DNA of 64,000 nucleotides from Theocolax elegans (GCA_026168455.1 CM047425.1:41126711-41190710), one strand, 5' to 3'. Counted from the first letter of the stretch, positions 47,404 through 57,642 are shown. A program made the numbers and translations. The notes: generated by a model not told the origin, from the letters alone.

Positions 47404-47615
47404 GTATTCAAGATGTTTATGTTTTATATATCAAAATATATGTAATTCCCCTGGAATGTAAAAATTAAAAATCTTCAATACGTTGAGTAAATCAACTGAT
47501 CCTGTATGCCCACTGTAAACAGGTACTCTAGAAATTGTAATTGGTCCAGAGAAACCAAAAATATATAATTTTTTTCATTTTGTTTTCTTGCATATCACAA
47601 CGATAAATGTTCACG

Positions 47616-47819
47616 TTAGATGATTTTCACCCATGTAGGATTGTCAGGTAGCATTACTTTACCCATTTGACAACAACTTGAAAATAATTTATTTTTATTA
47701 TATTCACATGAAAACTGTTTTGCATGGCAATAATTACAAATTTCAGACATTGTACCTAAATAATTTTCAATTATTAAAGATTCATTAAAATAATTATTTG
47801 CTATTTTACCATCATACAT
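47616..47819 (-). pseudogene. Helitron Rep N-terminal fragment
   Basis: A minus-strand frame of 67 codons with the pattern LGTMSEICNYCHAKQFSCE...LFSSCCQMGKVMLP, which matches the Cys-rich N-terminal region of Helitron Rep-Hel proteins (CxxC-A-xxF-xxE ... FxxCCxxGKVxLP). The HUH nuclease and helicase do not follow. It could belong to the same family as the helicase at 36.1-38.2 kb. It is a remnant. Confidence 0.65.
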
Positions 47820-48106
47820 ATTATTTTTATTTTTTTTTGTTTACTCTTAAGTTCTGCAATAACATCTAATTTTTTTTTTAATGAGGAGTAGCATTTTCAT
47901 TTATTGACTCATTATCATTAACTTGAGTTTTTTAAAAAGTGTTGAAATAGGGTAAGGTGAGGGAATTAAAGGAGGATGGGTAGTTGACCTGGAGGTCATC
48001 CTGACCACCTGGACATCGTCCTCGGGAAGTGACATAAATTTTTGTTTTATAATTTTTTTGTTTAATTTCATTTTCCCTCTGCGATTACAGGCTTGGGACT
48101 GACATA

Positions 48107-48215
48107 TATTGTTCATATATTTTGTTCAGTTCATATATTTTGTTCAGTTCATATATTTTGTTCAGTTCATATATTTTGTTCAGTTCATATATTTTGTTCA
48201 ATATATATTGTTCAT
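48107..48215. repeat. 20-bp tandem repeat
   Basis: About five units of ttcatatattttgttcagt with a 20-bp period. Confidence 0.9.
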
Positions 48216-48230
48216 TTATTTTGAAATTTT

Positions 48231-48610
48231 GAGTGCTACTCTTTAAAGATGTTGCTTATATGTATATTTGTAAATATTTGAATTAAGGGTGCACTTTAGA
48301 TATGATTTTTTTTATTAATTAGTTTATTTTTAACGCTTTGTTAAAAACTTAGCAATATTAGCGCTACGCTTTAAAGGTGCTGCTTCAATTTTTGAATTGT
48401 TCTATTGATGATTCATTTTAAAATTTTGAGCGCTACTCTTTAAAGGTGCTGCTTATATGTATATTTGTAAATATTTGAATTAAGTGTGCACTTTAGATAT
48501 GATTTTCTTTATTAATTAATTTATTTTTAACGCTTTGTTAAAAACTTAGCAATATTAGCGCTACGCTTTAAAGGTGCTGCTTCAATTTTTGAATTGTTAT
48601 GTTGTTGATT
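48231..48610. repeat. 197-bp tandem repeat, two units
   Basis: Units begin gagtgctactctttaaaga (48,231) and gagcgctactctttaaagg (48,428). Each ends near ttcaatttttgaattgtt. Confidence 0.8.
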
Positions 48611-49065
48611 TATTTTTTTTTACCTCCGGGTCATCTGGACATCGTCTACTGGTAAGTAGTGTGCCACCCTGCTTGAATATGCAAAAAAAATTGTCACTTC
48701 CTGAAGACGATGTCTAGGTGGTCAAGGTACACCCCATACCACCACCCCTTCCCCCTTCAAATGTTGCCCCTTTTAAAAAAACAACTGAAAACATTTACCC
48801 CCAACAGTGCCACCCTGCTTGAATATGCAAAAAAAATTGTCACTTCCTGAAGACGATGTCTAGGTGGTCAAGGTACACCCCATACCACCACCCCTTCCCC
48901 CTTCAAATGTTGCCCCTTTTAAAAAAACAACTAAAAACATTAACCCCCAACAGTGCGTCAAAAAACATGTGATACATCTATTTATCAAAAAATATCGTCA
49001 CATCGACAATTACGTCACACAAATAGATTGACGTCACAGAAAGGGAGAAAGGTTTTTGATGGAAT

Positions 49066-49524
49066 TTAATTTTTATTTAACTTTAACTCTAACTTTAATT
49101 TTTTCTATTATATATTTTTAATATTTAATTTATTAAAAAAAAAATAATAAAAAATAAATAAATAAATAAATTAAAAAATAATAAATTAACTTTAATTTTT
49201 TTTTATATATATAGAACTTTTATCCTCCAAATGTTGAGCAATCGATAGGTGAAAATCAATTATTAATAATTATAAATAGTATTTTATTTTAAATTTTTAT
49301 TTAATAAAATTTTCTATATTTTTCATGATTTTTATTTTTTGACATGATCAATTTACGAGAAATTGCCCATATATACATGTAAAATCTAAATGTGCATAAA
49401 TTAAAGGTTACCTAATTATCTTTTTTTATTGTATTCATACAATTGTAATTTTATTTATTTTTTCACATATAATAATTACAATGGAAATAAGATTGGACAC
49501 GCCATAAGAATAATAATAATAATT
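49066..49524. other. AT-rich flank left of the intact gypsy
   Basis: No coding region. Ends with (AAT)n ataataataataat, the last four bases of which (TAAT) form the target duplication of the gypsy element. Confidence 0.5.
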
Positions 49525-49984
49525 GTAACACGGTGCTTCTTATACCGAAAAAGCGTTCCCGTACTCCGTGTACAATTATTAATAATTTTTCTTTTGGGGC
49601 ACACTAAATACAATATCCCAGAGGGAATTCCGAGAAACGACTACACAACCTCGGGAATAGGAGGGTAGGGGACGGGGGTTAAATAAACAAAACACAATTA
49701 ACGGGAGAAAATAACTTTTAATAATAAATAAATAATATCCACTTGTTAAATATTCGATAATAATTAAATTCACTCGTCGCGACAATATAAATCGGATATT
49801 CACACACACCAACACAGTAATACACACTCACACACACGCACACACACCTCAAGATACCGTCGTCTGGCTCTCTCTCTCTCTCCCTCTTTCCTTCACTTCC
49901 TCCTCTCTCTATCTCTCTCTCTCTCTCTCTCTCTTTCTTTCTCTCGCCTTCTCTCTCGCCGCTTTACCCGACTTCCTACTTTCG

Positions 49985-50057
<73 letters not shown>

Positions 50058-50707
50058 GCGCGCGCTCCCGTACAGAGAATTCACTTTTGTTACGCGGTCC
50101 TATCTCGCGATCGAGCCTTCGCCAAAATTTACCAAACTACTTACTCCTACGGCTTCTCGTCGGGGCCACGTTCCTTTCTGCTGGATGATGTCCGACTCTC
50201 TTCCCTCTCTTTCTCTCTCTCTCTCGATCTCGTCTCGTTCGGCCTCGTCCGCCTCTGTGACCTCGAATTTGCTCGATCTGCCGTGCCTCCACTCCCACGC
50301 ACTCTCCCAGCTCGTTCCGCTCCCAACTCCACGTCCTCACTCCACTCACCCACACACACACTCTTCACTCTCGAACACCTTCTCCTATCTCCGAGCCACT
50401 TCTCGTAAGTAGCGATGAGAGGGATCGTTCCGCGCGCTGTGTTTTCTCTCTCGAGACCCGAGCTAGACTGCCCGACGGCGCGCGAACGCGCCGCCTTGCC
50501 GATCGCCGCCGAAAAATCGGCCCTGCTGATTGGCTCCTAATCGGCAAAAGGGCCAATCATTCCCATTGTCTCTCCCCGGCCCTCTCCTACTCGCGTCCTC
50601 TCCTCCTTGCGACCGTTACCCATTTCAATTCGGGGAGTTGTTGACAACTTACTCTTCCCCGAATTGAAATAAATAACTATTTTTACGCGACAATTTACCT
50701 TGTCGCA
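49525..50707 (-). repeat. 3' LTR of the intact gypsy element
   Basis: About 1,183 bp. It is rich in (CT)n on the plus strand (about 49,870-50,040). It differs from the other LTR mainly by the length of these CT tracts. Confidence 0.95.
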
Positions 50708-50722
50708 ATCCTCCCCCCTAGA
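50708..50722 (-). promoter_or_regulatory. Polypurine tract
   Basis: On the minus strand ctaggggggaggat directly precedes the 3' LTR (tgcgaca). This is the expected position and composition for priming plus-strand DNA. Confidence 0.8.
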
Positions 50723-50820
50723 ATGGGTCATCCGGAGAACACCTCCGAATGAGCCTCATTCTACTCCGCCGTCCGTCACTCAGTCTGTACATAATTTCCT
50801 CCTCATAATTTCCTACTCTC

Positions 50821-53800
50821 TTACACACACAGAATCACACCAGCACACACTCTATTCACTCCACACCGACGAGGTGGTATATATCTTTTCAAGTCGCTGA
50901 CATGCACCTTTAATATCCGCCTGGTCTTCTCCTCTCCTCTCCCTAGTATGTACACCGTCGGTGACTTTTTCTCTATCACCTCGAACGGACCCTCGTACTT
51001 CTCTGACAGCTTCCTCGAAATTTTCTTCGAAGCGTCGGAGAGCACGTGAGTCCGGGCCCACACACGGTCACCAATGTTGAACTCCACGGCTCGCTTTCCC
51101 CGATTATAATAATGTTCCTGTCTTACGCGAGCTTGGTCTATGTGTCTGGCTACCAAATCGCGTAACGCATCAAGGCGTCTCACTCTTTCTGCCCACACCT
51201 CGGGAGAAATTCTCTCAATCTTCTGTCCACTCTCTATCTCTCTCCTCAAGCTCGCGACTGGCCTCGGGTGTCTTCCGTAGTTGAGGAACGCAGGGGACAC
51301 CTTGGTCGAAGCTTGCACCGCCGTATTTATCGCGTGCCGGAATTCATGTACGTGCTTATCCCAATCACGATGATCTCCACCCACAAAAGCCGCAATCATT
51401 GTTTTGAGCGTGCGATTGCTCCGCTCGACCGGATTGGCTTGTGGATGGTACGGGGGCGTAGTCACGTGCTTCACTCCATATTCGCGCAAAGTGTTGGCAA
51501 GGAGTTTATTATCAAACTCCTTTCCGTTGTCTGTCCACAAATAGTCCGGCGCCTCCCATCGGAAGAGTATCAGTTCCTCAAATGCACGAGCTACCGACTT
51601 CCCATCGGCACGTCGCAAGGGCTTTACCTCAATCCAACGTGTAAATAGGTCTTGGAACACGACAAGATAACGACATTGCGACTTGCTCGGCGGAAACTCC
51701 ATAAGGTCGGCCGCAACAACAGCCCAGGGCCTCTCAACAACTCGGTGTCCCATAAGACCCTGAGCGCCCATCTGCGGCACCTTAAACCTCTGGCACACTT
51801 CACACCCTCTCACGAACGTCTCTACATCATAATAAACTCCCTTCCAATAATACTCTCTTGCCACCCGGTCATAAGTTTTATCAACTCCCAAATGACCGGA
51901 GGAGGGAGTACAATGAGCCTCCCACATCACTCTGTCACGCTCCTCCTGCGGCACAACAAGGCGCCATTTCTCCTCTCGATGTATAATTGGATCCAAGAGT
52001 GGATCGGCTCTATATCTATATATAAAGCCGTTTTCCACTTTCCAATTTTGAAACTTTAGGGGAAATTTCTCGATCTCTCCCTTAAGTTTTAGATAATCCC
52101 CATCCTTGATCTCCTCACTCGTCAGGCTCGCTATGACCGTCTCCTCGTCTTCGTACATACGGGAAAGAGCGTCAGGGAAGTGATTGAGCGCTCCTTTACG
52201 ATGCACGATCTCAAAATCCCACTGCTGCATCTCCAATGCCCAGCGGGCTAAACGGCCCGTCGGATCACGTAGATTGCGCAACCATTTAAGTGCACTATGA
52301 TCCGAGATGACGCTAAAGCGATACCCCTCAATGTATGCGCGCAGCTTCCTAATCGCCCACACGACGGCGAGGCACTCTTTCTCGGTCGTCGTGTAATTCC
52401 TTTCGGCAGCTGTCAAAACTCGGCTCGCGTACACGATCGGATGCTCTCCATCCTCCCCTTCCTGTGTAAGCACCGCCCCGATTGCGAAATTGCTAGCGTC
52501 GCACTGAATAGTGAACGGTTTCGCAAAATCGGGGCGAGCTAAGACTGGCGCTACTGTCAAGGCTCTCTTTAATTGCTCAAACGACTCCTGCTGCTCCTCC
52601 CCCCACTCCCAGGGTTGTCCTTTGCGAAGCAGCCTCACTAACGGGATCTTGAGTTCCGAGTCCCTTTGTATGAATCGGGCATACCACCCGAGCATACCCA
52701 AAAAACGCCGTAACTGCTTAACGTTTTTCGGGGCCGGATAGTCAAGCACCGGTGCTACCCTCTCGGGATCAGGGCGGAGTCCTTCCCTATCCAATAGGAA
52801 GCCGAGGTATCTCACCTGAGCGCAACAAAACTCACACTTTCTCTTATTCACCTCTAGCCCCGCTCCCACAAGTCTTTCAAGTACTAGTTCGAGCCACTTC
52901 AGATGCTCCTCATATGTTTCGGTAACAATAATAATATCGTCCAGATACGAAAACACATAAGGCTCGAATGCAGGACCGAAGAGAGAATCGATAAGGCGTT
53001 GCAGGGTCCTAGGCGCATTTGAAAGCCCAAACGGCATTTTCGTGAACTGCCAAAGACCCGAGCCTGGAATTGCAAAAGCCGTATACTTCCGACTCGATCT
53101 CTCCAACGGTACCTGGAAGTAGGCCTGGCGCAAGTCAATCGTCGATATGTATCGGGCCTTACGTAACTTGTCCAGGATCGAGTCCATATTGGGTATTGGG
53201 TGCTCGTCCTTACGTGTCACTCTATTTAAGTCCCGATAATCAACACAAAAACGGTAGGTCCCATCCTGCTTTTTCACCAGGACAGGCGCACTACTATAAT
53301 CACTGGCCGACCTCTCGATAATGCCCTCGTTGAACAGACGCTCCACCTCTTCCGTCGCCACTTCAAGCATGCGTGGGGACATCCTACGGATTTTGTGACG
53401 AATCGGAGTGTTGTCCGTCACCACTATGTGGTGTTCCGCGAGGTGCGTCACCCCCGGAACGCCTGCTGTCTGTCTACTCAGGACTCTCTCTACGAGTGCA
53501 TCCACACGTTCTCTCTCGACATCTCTCAACTCAGAGATGCCCGCGCATTCGGCGAACACATACGCTCTCTCGTCACTCTTCTCGTCACCCAAAAATTCAT
53601 GCCACTCTCCCTCATTTATGCGCCACACCCCTCGACCCAGACGCACATCAATATCGAACGCGCGCCCGAAATCCATTCCTAAAATCACGTCGTGTTCCAG
53701 GGCTGGTGCAGCGCATAACTCTACACTCTTCGGCACTTCATCGATCGTTATACAGACTCTCAGTGTGCCGAGCGTGCGGCTCATTTTACCCGTCGCCGTA

Positions 53801-54531
53801 CGGAATAGGGAGATCTTCTTCGATAACCGACTAGCATAACGTTCGGCCAACCGCGGACCTATAAATGAGCGCGTAGCACCGGGATCGAGAAGGGCCTTAT
53901 ACCTTTCTCCCCCCAACTCGACACACAGAAAATTACGATTCTCGGTGTTTACACCTGAAACCGTAATCTCCTCTTCGCTGTTCTCTTCCCCCACCGCCAC
54001 GTCAACATACCCTTGATCTCCCCGATCCATACGGGCTTCGGACATTGCAACCTCACTCTCTTTCTCACACACCACCGGTGGGTCCTGACCCCGTAGTTTC
54101 CCATGAGGCCAAGCCAACACAGGGTCTCCCCACGGATTCGAAGGGTCAATCACCTTTTTACTCGTCACCGGCACTCTTAGCATTTCTCTCGCTATCTCTT
54201 TCACGAACGCCATTCGTTTATCACCATCAGCTGTCCGAGTTGCCGCTTCGCACTCTCGGTTTACATTCGAGTCAGCTGTGCTACGAGGTTCCCGATCGTC
54301 CGTCCCGGCTTGCGCTAGCCTTGACTTAACCTCCGCACGCGTTTTGTTTTGCGTAAGACGGTTTGACCTCTCTGCTTCTCTCCCCTCACTCTCCGCCGAC
54401 GGGCGCATCGACTCACTGGGGGGGACAGGGATTTTTACCTCCTCTGCTCCCCCACCCGCCCGTTTCCCGAATGATTGCGGAACGCTACGCAATCTCGATT
54501 GACGCACGAACGAGCCGTGACACCTGGTGCG
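50821..54531 (-). CDS. pol: gypsy pol: protease, reverse transcriptase, RNase H, integrase
   Basis: An open frame of about 1,236 codons in the -1 frame relative to gag, opened after a stop at 54,532-54,534 and overlapping gag by 97 bp. There is no ATG near its beginning, consistent with expression as a Gag-Pol fusion by frameshifting. Numbering from the GTG at 54,507: protease active site LLDPGATRSFIG (about 206-217; Pro replaces the usual Thr or Ser after Asp), RT with FCVDYRDLN, STIDLRQAY and catalytic YLDD (521-524), RNase H with QCDASNFAIGAVL and DHSALKWLRNL, integrase zinc region HCTPSSGHLG...CEVCQRF, and the DDE core with DLFTRWIEV, WTDNGKEFDN and PQANPVERSNRTLK. A C-terminal domain (VGDRVWARTHVL...YEGPFEVIEK) follows. 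No internal stop was found. Confidence 0.93.
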   Translation of the reverse strand, partial: RTRCHGSFVRQSRLRSVPQSFGKRAGGGAEEVKIPVPPSESMRPSAESEGREAERSNRLTQNKTRAEVKSRLAQAGTDDREPRSTADSNVNRECEAATRTADGDKRMAFVKEIAREMLRVPVTSKKVIDPSNPWGDPVLAWPHGKLRGQDPPVVCEKESEVAMSEARMDRGDQGYVDVAVGEENSEEEITVSGVNTENRNFLCVELGGERYKALLDPGATRSFIGPRLAERYASRLSKKISLFRTATGKMSRTLGTLRVCITIDEVPKSVELCAAPALEHDVILGMDFGRAFDIDVRLGRGVWRINEGEWHEFLGDEKSDERAYVFAECAGISELRDVERERVDALVERVLSRQTAGVPGVTHLAEHHIVVTDNTPIRHKIRRMSPRMLEVATEEVERLFNEGIIERSASDYSSAPVLVKKQDGTYRFCVDYRDLNRVTRKDEHPIPNMDSILDKLRKARYISTIDLRQAYFQVPLERSSRKYTAFAIPGSGLWQFTKMPFGLSNAPRTLQRLIDSLFGPAFEPYVFSYLDDIIIVTETYEEHLKWLELVLERLVGAGLEVNKRKCEFCCAQVRYLGFLLDREGLRPDPERVAPVLDYPAPKNVKQLRRFLGMLGWYARFIQRDSELKIPLVRLLRKGQPWEWGEEQQESFEQLKRALTVAPVLARPDFAKPFTIQCDASNFAIGAVLTQEGEDGEHPIVYASRVLTAAERNYTTTEKECLAVVWAIRKLRAYIEGYRFSVISDHSALKWLRNLRDPTGRLARWALEMQQWDFEIVHRKGALNHFPDALSRMYEDEETVIASLTSEEIKDGDYLKLKGEIEKFPLKFQNWKVENGFIYRYRADPLLDPIIHREEKWRLVVPQEERDRVMWEAHCTPSSGHLGVDKTYDRVAREYYWKGVYYDVETFVRGCEVCQRFKVPQMGAQGLMGHRVVERPWAVVAADLMEFPPSKSQCRYLVVFQDLFTRWIEVKPLRRADGKSVARAFEELILFRWEAPDYLWTDNGKEFDNKLLANTLREYGVKHVTTPPYHPQANPVERSNRTLKTMIAAFVGGDHRDWDKHVHEFRHAINTAVQASTKVSPAFLNYGRHPRPVASLRREIESGQKIERISPEVWAERVRRLDALRDLVARHIDQARVRQEHYYNRGKRAVEFNIGDRVWARTHVLSDASKKISRKLSEKYEGPFEVIEKKSPTVYILGRGEEKTRRILKVHVSDLKRYIPPRRCGVNRVCAGVILCV

Positions 54532-57005
54532 TCACACAACTGACACGCCTCACTCGACGTTTGTTTCGGTGATGAGCACTCCCGCGCGGCGTGTCCTTTT
54601 CCTCTGCATCGAAAACAGATAATCTCCGGGCACTCGTACGCGCGGTGGCCTACCGCCTGACAGGTATAGCAGGCACCAACGAACACATTTGTAGCAGGCG
54701 CTGTCTTCCCAGTGTTGGATGAGTTTCGTTGCCCACACTGACTTTCCCGTCCCGTGGTAGCCGCTCTCATCTCAACCCGTCTCGCAGTTGAGCTACTTAA
54801 TTGAGGTGGAGGCTTGCTAGCCACCACATTCGCATACGTCGGTGCCGCTCGACCGGCTACTCTACTCGAGATCTCACGAGGGAAAGACGGCGCTCCCTTC
54901 TCACCAACCGCTGCAACCCTCTCTCTGTCACTCAAATCGGAGGATTCACTCGCTCCCGTGTGGTCGTCCGGCACACGCACTTTCTTCCGCCGCGAACCGC
55001 CCGAGGGTTTTCCCTTTTGTTTACTCTTTCCCGACTCCCCCTTCCTCTTTCCGTTCTTCTCACTCGCACACTTCGGGGACGGGTTCTCGGACACCGCGGC
55101 CACCTTCGCCTTTATTGGAACATTCGGGCACGCTGCGCCGGGGAGATGCATCTTCTCCGCCGGTGGGGGAGGCACGTACCGACTGTCGAGTGTTCTCTGT
55201 CTCTCAAACCGCCGTCCGTACCTCTCGATATCCTTCAGGTCCATAACCACGCGATCACTCATCGCGCGGCGGTAATCGGGATGTAGATTCCGGTACACCA
55301 TCCTCACAACCTCTTCCTCACGCGGAGGGTGCGAGAAGCGTGAGAGAATGTACCTCACACTCATAATGTATGAGTTGACCGTCTCTCCTTTGCCTTGCGT
55401 CCTGCGAAGCAAATCCTCGTAGAGATCGCCGTTATCATACCGTCGCACAAATTGATTTCGGAATTCCCTTTCGAAATCCGACCAGGAATGCAGCAACGGC
55501 TTCACCGTTCGGAACCAGCGTGCGGCCCGCTTTTTAAACACGCAATGCAACGCGTGCATCCACTCGTCAGAGCGCGCGGTGGATCCGGAGCGACAGTCCA
55601 TCAGCTGTTCGATAAAATCCTCCGCGTCCTCCATTTTCCCTTCTCCGCTAAAACTCAAACCCCAGTCCTTCAATAATCGCACCAGACGCCATTTGCTATC
55701 CTCGGCACGACCCGTTGCACCCTTCGGGATATGCCTTGGTGCGTCCTCGGCGCGAAGTTCGCGCATCCGCGGAACTAAGTCCTCACCCTCGTCACTGTCA
55801 CTCAAAACACCGTTTTGCTTCCGGCGGGACCGGCGACTCGCCATACGCGAGCGCGGAAGCCACTCGCCATCACTTTCGCTCGCACTCGTTGTCCCTCCCC
55901 TGCAACCTGACGACCTAACCAACCTAGACACCGGCTTCCTTTCCCGGCGCCGTGTGTCCCTCTCGATGGGAGAGCAACGCCGCGTTTCCCATCTGTTCGA
56001 CAACTCGAAGAGATCTTGATTCGCCTCCTCTAACTCGCGTCTATAACTCTCCGTCTCACTCTCCTCGGACGTCACCACACTTGGCGAACTCGCACTTGGT
56101 CGCGAACGGGAGGACACACTCCTATCCGAACCCGTCAATTGCGCAGGTGTATACCACCGCTCCTTATCCCCTTCCGTAGGTAAAATCGGTTTCTGCGGTG
56201 TCACTAAGTTCGCCGAACCATACGCATTCGGCGATATAGTTTGTGAATACGTCTCGTGCGGCTCCGCGCGCACATCGGGAGAACCATCCGCGCCACTCGT
56301 AACGCGCCGCGAAAAATATTCTACGTCATCCCGGTTTTGCCGCAGAATTTCTAGCACTTCCCGTCGTACGGCTAATCTCGGTAACGGGGCGTCGAGATGG
56401 CACGACGATGGAGCCGTTTGCGTAGTAGCCACGTGTCGACCGAACGCGATCAGACCCGGCGGAGCCAACTGAGTCATTGAACTCGATACTGTTGTGGTCG
56501 TAGTGGTGGGGGGAAAAGATATTCCGCCCGAAACTACTGGTATATATAAATCGTACCGCGCGCCTTCCTCCTGTCTCTCTCGCCCATCGTGAATCCCCTC
56601 CACACTCGAAACCTGCGGTACATCCTCCGGTCTAATTCTTTTGCTCGGCGTTCCGTCGCCAACTACTTTTCGCGGTCTCCCCCTCTTCTTCTTGGTTGTT
56701 CCCGTAGACGCGAAGGTTATCCTGTCTCTCTCCGACTCAGGTGCGCTCTCTTCAAGTCTCTCCCCCTCCCCGCCTTCGTTATCCCATGCGTACCATGGGA
56801 TCTGTGTGTTAGCGGGTTCGATCTCCTTTAACATCGCGCGCAAAAGCCGATCTCTCAACACCGGCATCCTCCCCTCTCTACTACACTTCCGCTCGGCCAG
56901 ACCATCTAACACGGCACTGTCGGTTAAAGTGTAAACACTTCTCTTTACTGTCCTTCTCTCCCGCGAGACCATAAGGTCAAGCATTGCCCGCGCGTGGCTC
57001 TGCAT
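54435..57005 (-). CDS. gag: gypsy gag polyprotein
   Basis: About 856 codons from ATG 57,003-57,005 (MQSHARAMLDLMVS), the first ATG after an upstream in-frame stop. It is long for a gypsy Gag. The N-terminal half is Ser-, Arg- and Pro-rich and low-complexity. The capsid domain lies near residues 480-640 (DWGLSFSGEGKMEDAEDFIE; ARWFRTVKPLLHSWSDFE; VRMVYRNLHPDYR). Two CCHC knuckles near the end are CYTCQAVGHRAYEC and CFRCRGKGHAAREC. A third, CQLCDAPGVTARSC, has Val where His is expected. It assembles the particle and binds genomic RNA. The stop is at 54,435-54,437, just after the frameshift site. Confidence 0.92.
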   Translation of the reverse strand: MQSHARAMLDLMVSRERRTVKRSVYTLTDSAVLDGLAERKCSREGRMPVLRDRLLRAMLKEIEPANTQIPWYAWDNEGGEGERLEESAPESERDRITFASTGTTKKKRGRPRKVVGDGTPSKRIRPEDVPQVSSVEGIHDGRERQEEGARYDLYIPVVSGGISFPPTTTTTTVSSSMTQLAPPGLIAFGRHVATTQTAPSSCHLDAPLPRLAVRREVLEILRQNRDDVEYFSRRVTSGADGSPDVRAEPHETYSQTISPNAYGSANLVTPQKPILPTEGDKERWYTPAQLTGSDRSVSSRSRPSASSPSVVTSEESETESYRRELEEANQDLFELSNRWETRRCSPIERDTRRRERKPVSRLVRSSGCRGGTTSASESDGEWLPRSRMASRRSRRKQNGVLSDSDEGEDLVPRMRELRAEDAPRHIPKGATGRAEDSKWRLVRLLKDWGLSFSGEGKMEDAEDFIEQLMDCRSGSTARSDEWMHALHCVFKKRAARWFRTVKPLLHSWSDFEREFRNQFVRRYDNGDLYEDLLRRTQGKGETVNSYIMSVRYILSRFSHPPREEEVVRMVYRNLHPDYRRAMSDRVVMDLKDIERYGRRFERQRTLDSRYVPPPPAEKMHLPGAACPNVPIKAKVAAVSENPSPKCASEKNGKRKGESGKSKQKGKPSGGSRRKKVRVPDDHTGASESSDLSDRERVAAVGEKGAPSFPREISSRVAGRAAPTYANVVASKPPPQLSSSTARRVEMRAATTGRESQCGQRNSSNTGKTAPATNVFVGACYTCQAVGHRAYECPEIICFRCRGKGHAARECSSPKQTSSEACQLCDAPGVTARSCVNRDCVAFRNHSGNGRVGEQRR
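54462..54468 (-). promoter_or_regulatory. -1 ribosomal frameshift slippery site GGGAAAC
   Basis: On the minus strand the gag codons read tcG GGA AAC, a perfect X XXY YYZ heptamer in the correct phase; slipping back one base enters the pol frame as GGG AAA. It lies eight codons before the gag stop. Downstream, G-rich DNA (ggcgggtggggga) and a C-run about 30 bases later (ctgtccccccca) could pair to make the usual stimulatory structure. Confidence 0.85.
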
Positions 57006-57163
57006 ATTTACACCTTCGTTTCTTCGCGCACTCACTCTGTCCGTCTCACACTTATTCTCTAAATGAAATCACTTATTCTCTAAGTTAAATCGCTTGGCTC
57101 GATCGCTCGCACTATCTATTTCCCGTTTACTTTTCACGCGTCCGTCCCTTATCGTCACTCAGG

Positions 57164-57181
57164 GCCCCACGTTGGGCGCCA
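57164..57181 (-). promoter_or_regulatory. Primer binding site of the intact gypsy
   Basis: On the minus strand, TGGCGCCCAACGTGGGGC begins four bases inside the 5' LTR. TGG complements the tRNA CCA end. The exact tRNA is not determined. Confidence 0.8.
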
Positions 57182-57185
57182 TTTT

Positions 57186-57642
57186 TGTAACACGGTGCTT
57201 CTTATACCGAAAAAGCGTTCCCGTACTCCGTGTACAATTATTAATAATTTTTCTTTTGGGGCACACTAAATACAATATCCCAGAGGGAATTCCGAGAAAC
57301 GACTACACAACCTCGGGAATAGGAGGGTAGGGGACGGGGGTTAAATAAACAAAACACAATTAACGGGAGAAAATAACTTTTAATAATAAATAAATAATAT
57401 CCACTTGTTAAATATTCGATAATAATTAAATTCACTCGTCGCGACAATATAAATCGGATATTCACACACACCAACACAGTAATACACACTCACACACACG
57501 CACACACACCTCAAGATACCGTCGTCTGGCTCTCTCTCTCTCTCCCTCTTTCCTTCACTTCCTCCTCTCTCTATCTCTCTCTCTCTCTCTCTTTCTTTCT
57601 CTCGCCATCTCTCTCGCCGCTTTACCCGACTTCCTACTTTCG

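Larger units (their letters stand above)
46078..47460. repeat. 686-bp tandem duplication inside the 4.9 kb element
   Basis: Two copies (about 46,078-46,774 and 46,764-47,460) at an offset of 686 bp, nearly identical. The second copy ends at ttcccctggaatgtaa, where the first continues into the repeat unit. Each copy contains the same short ORF and the same MITE. Confidence 0.85.
44124..49065. mobile_element. 4.9 kb element with about 270-bp terminal inverted repeats
   Basis: The left end (ttccatcaaaaacctttctc from 44,124) and right end (gagaaaggtttttgatggaa to 49,065) are inverted copies with about 95 percent identity for some 270 bp. The repeat continues into 108-bp tandem units. The interior contains duplicated blocks, a Helitron Rep fragment on the minus strand and short Cys-rich ORFs but no transposase. 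Flanking target duplication is not clear (TTAA-like sequence lies near both ends). The class is unknown. Confidence 0.7.

Noticed and set aside
49893..50084. Arg-Glu repeat ORF in the gypsy LTR
   Set aside because: Translation of a CT/GA microsatellite; length differs between the LTRs.
52511..53839. Plus-strand open frames across the intact gypsy pol
   Set aside because: Antisense shadows of the GC-rich pol coding region; no domains.
50821..54531. Endogenous retrovirus with an envelope gene
   Set aside because: No env-like frame exists between pol and the 3' LTR (only about 100 bp of space).
54801..56179. Plus-strand open frames across gypsy gag
   Set aside because: Antisense shadows of the gag frame.
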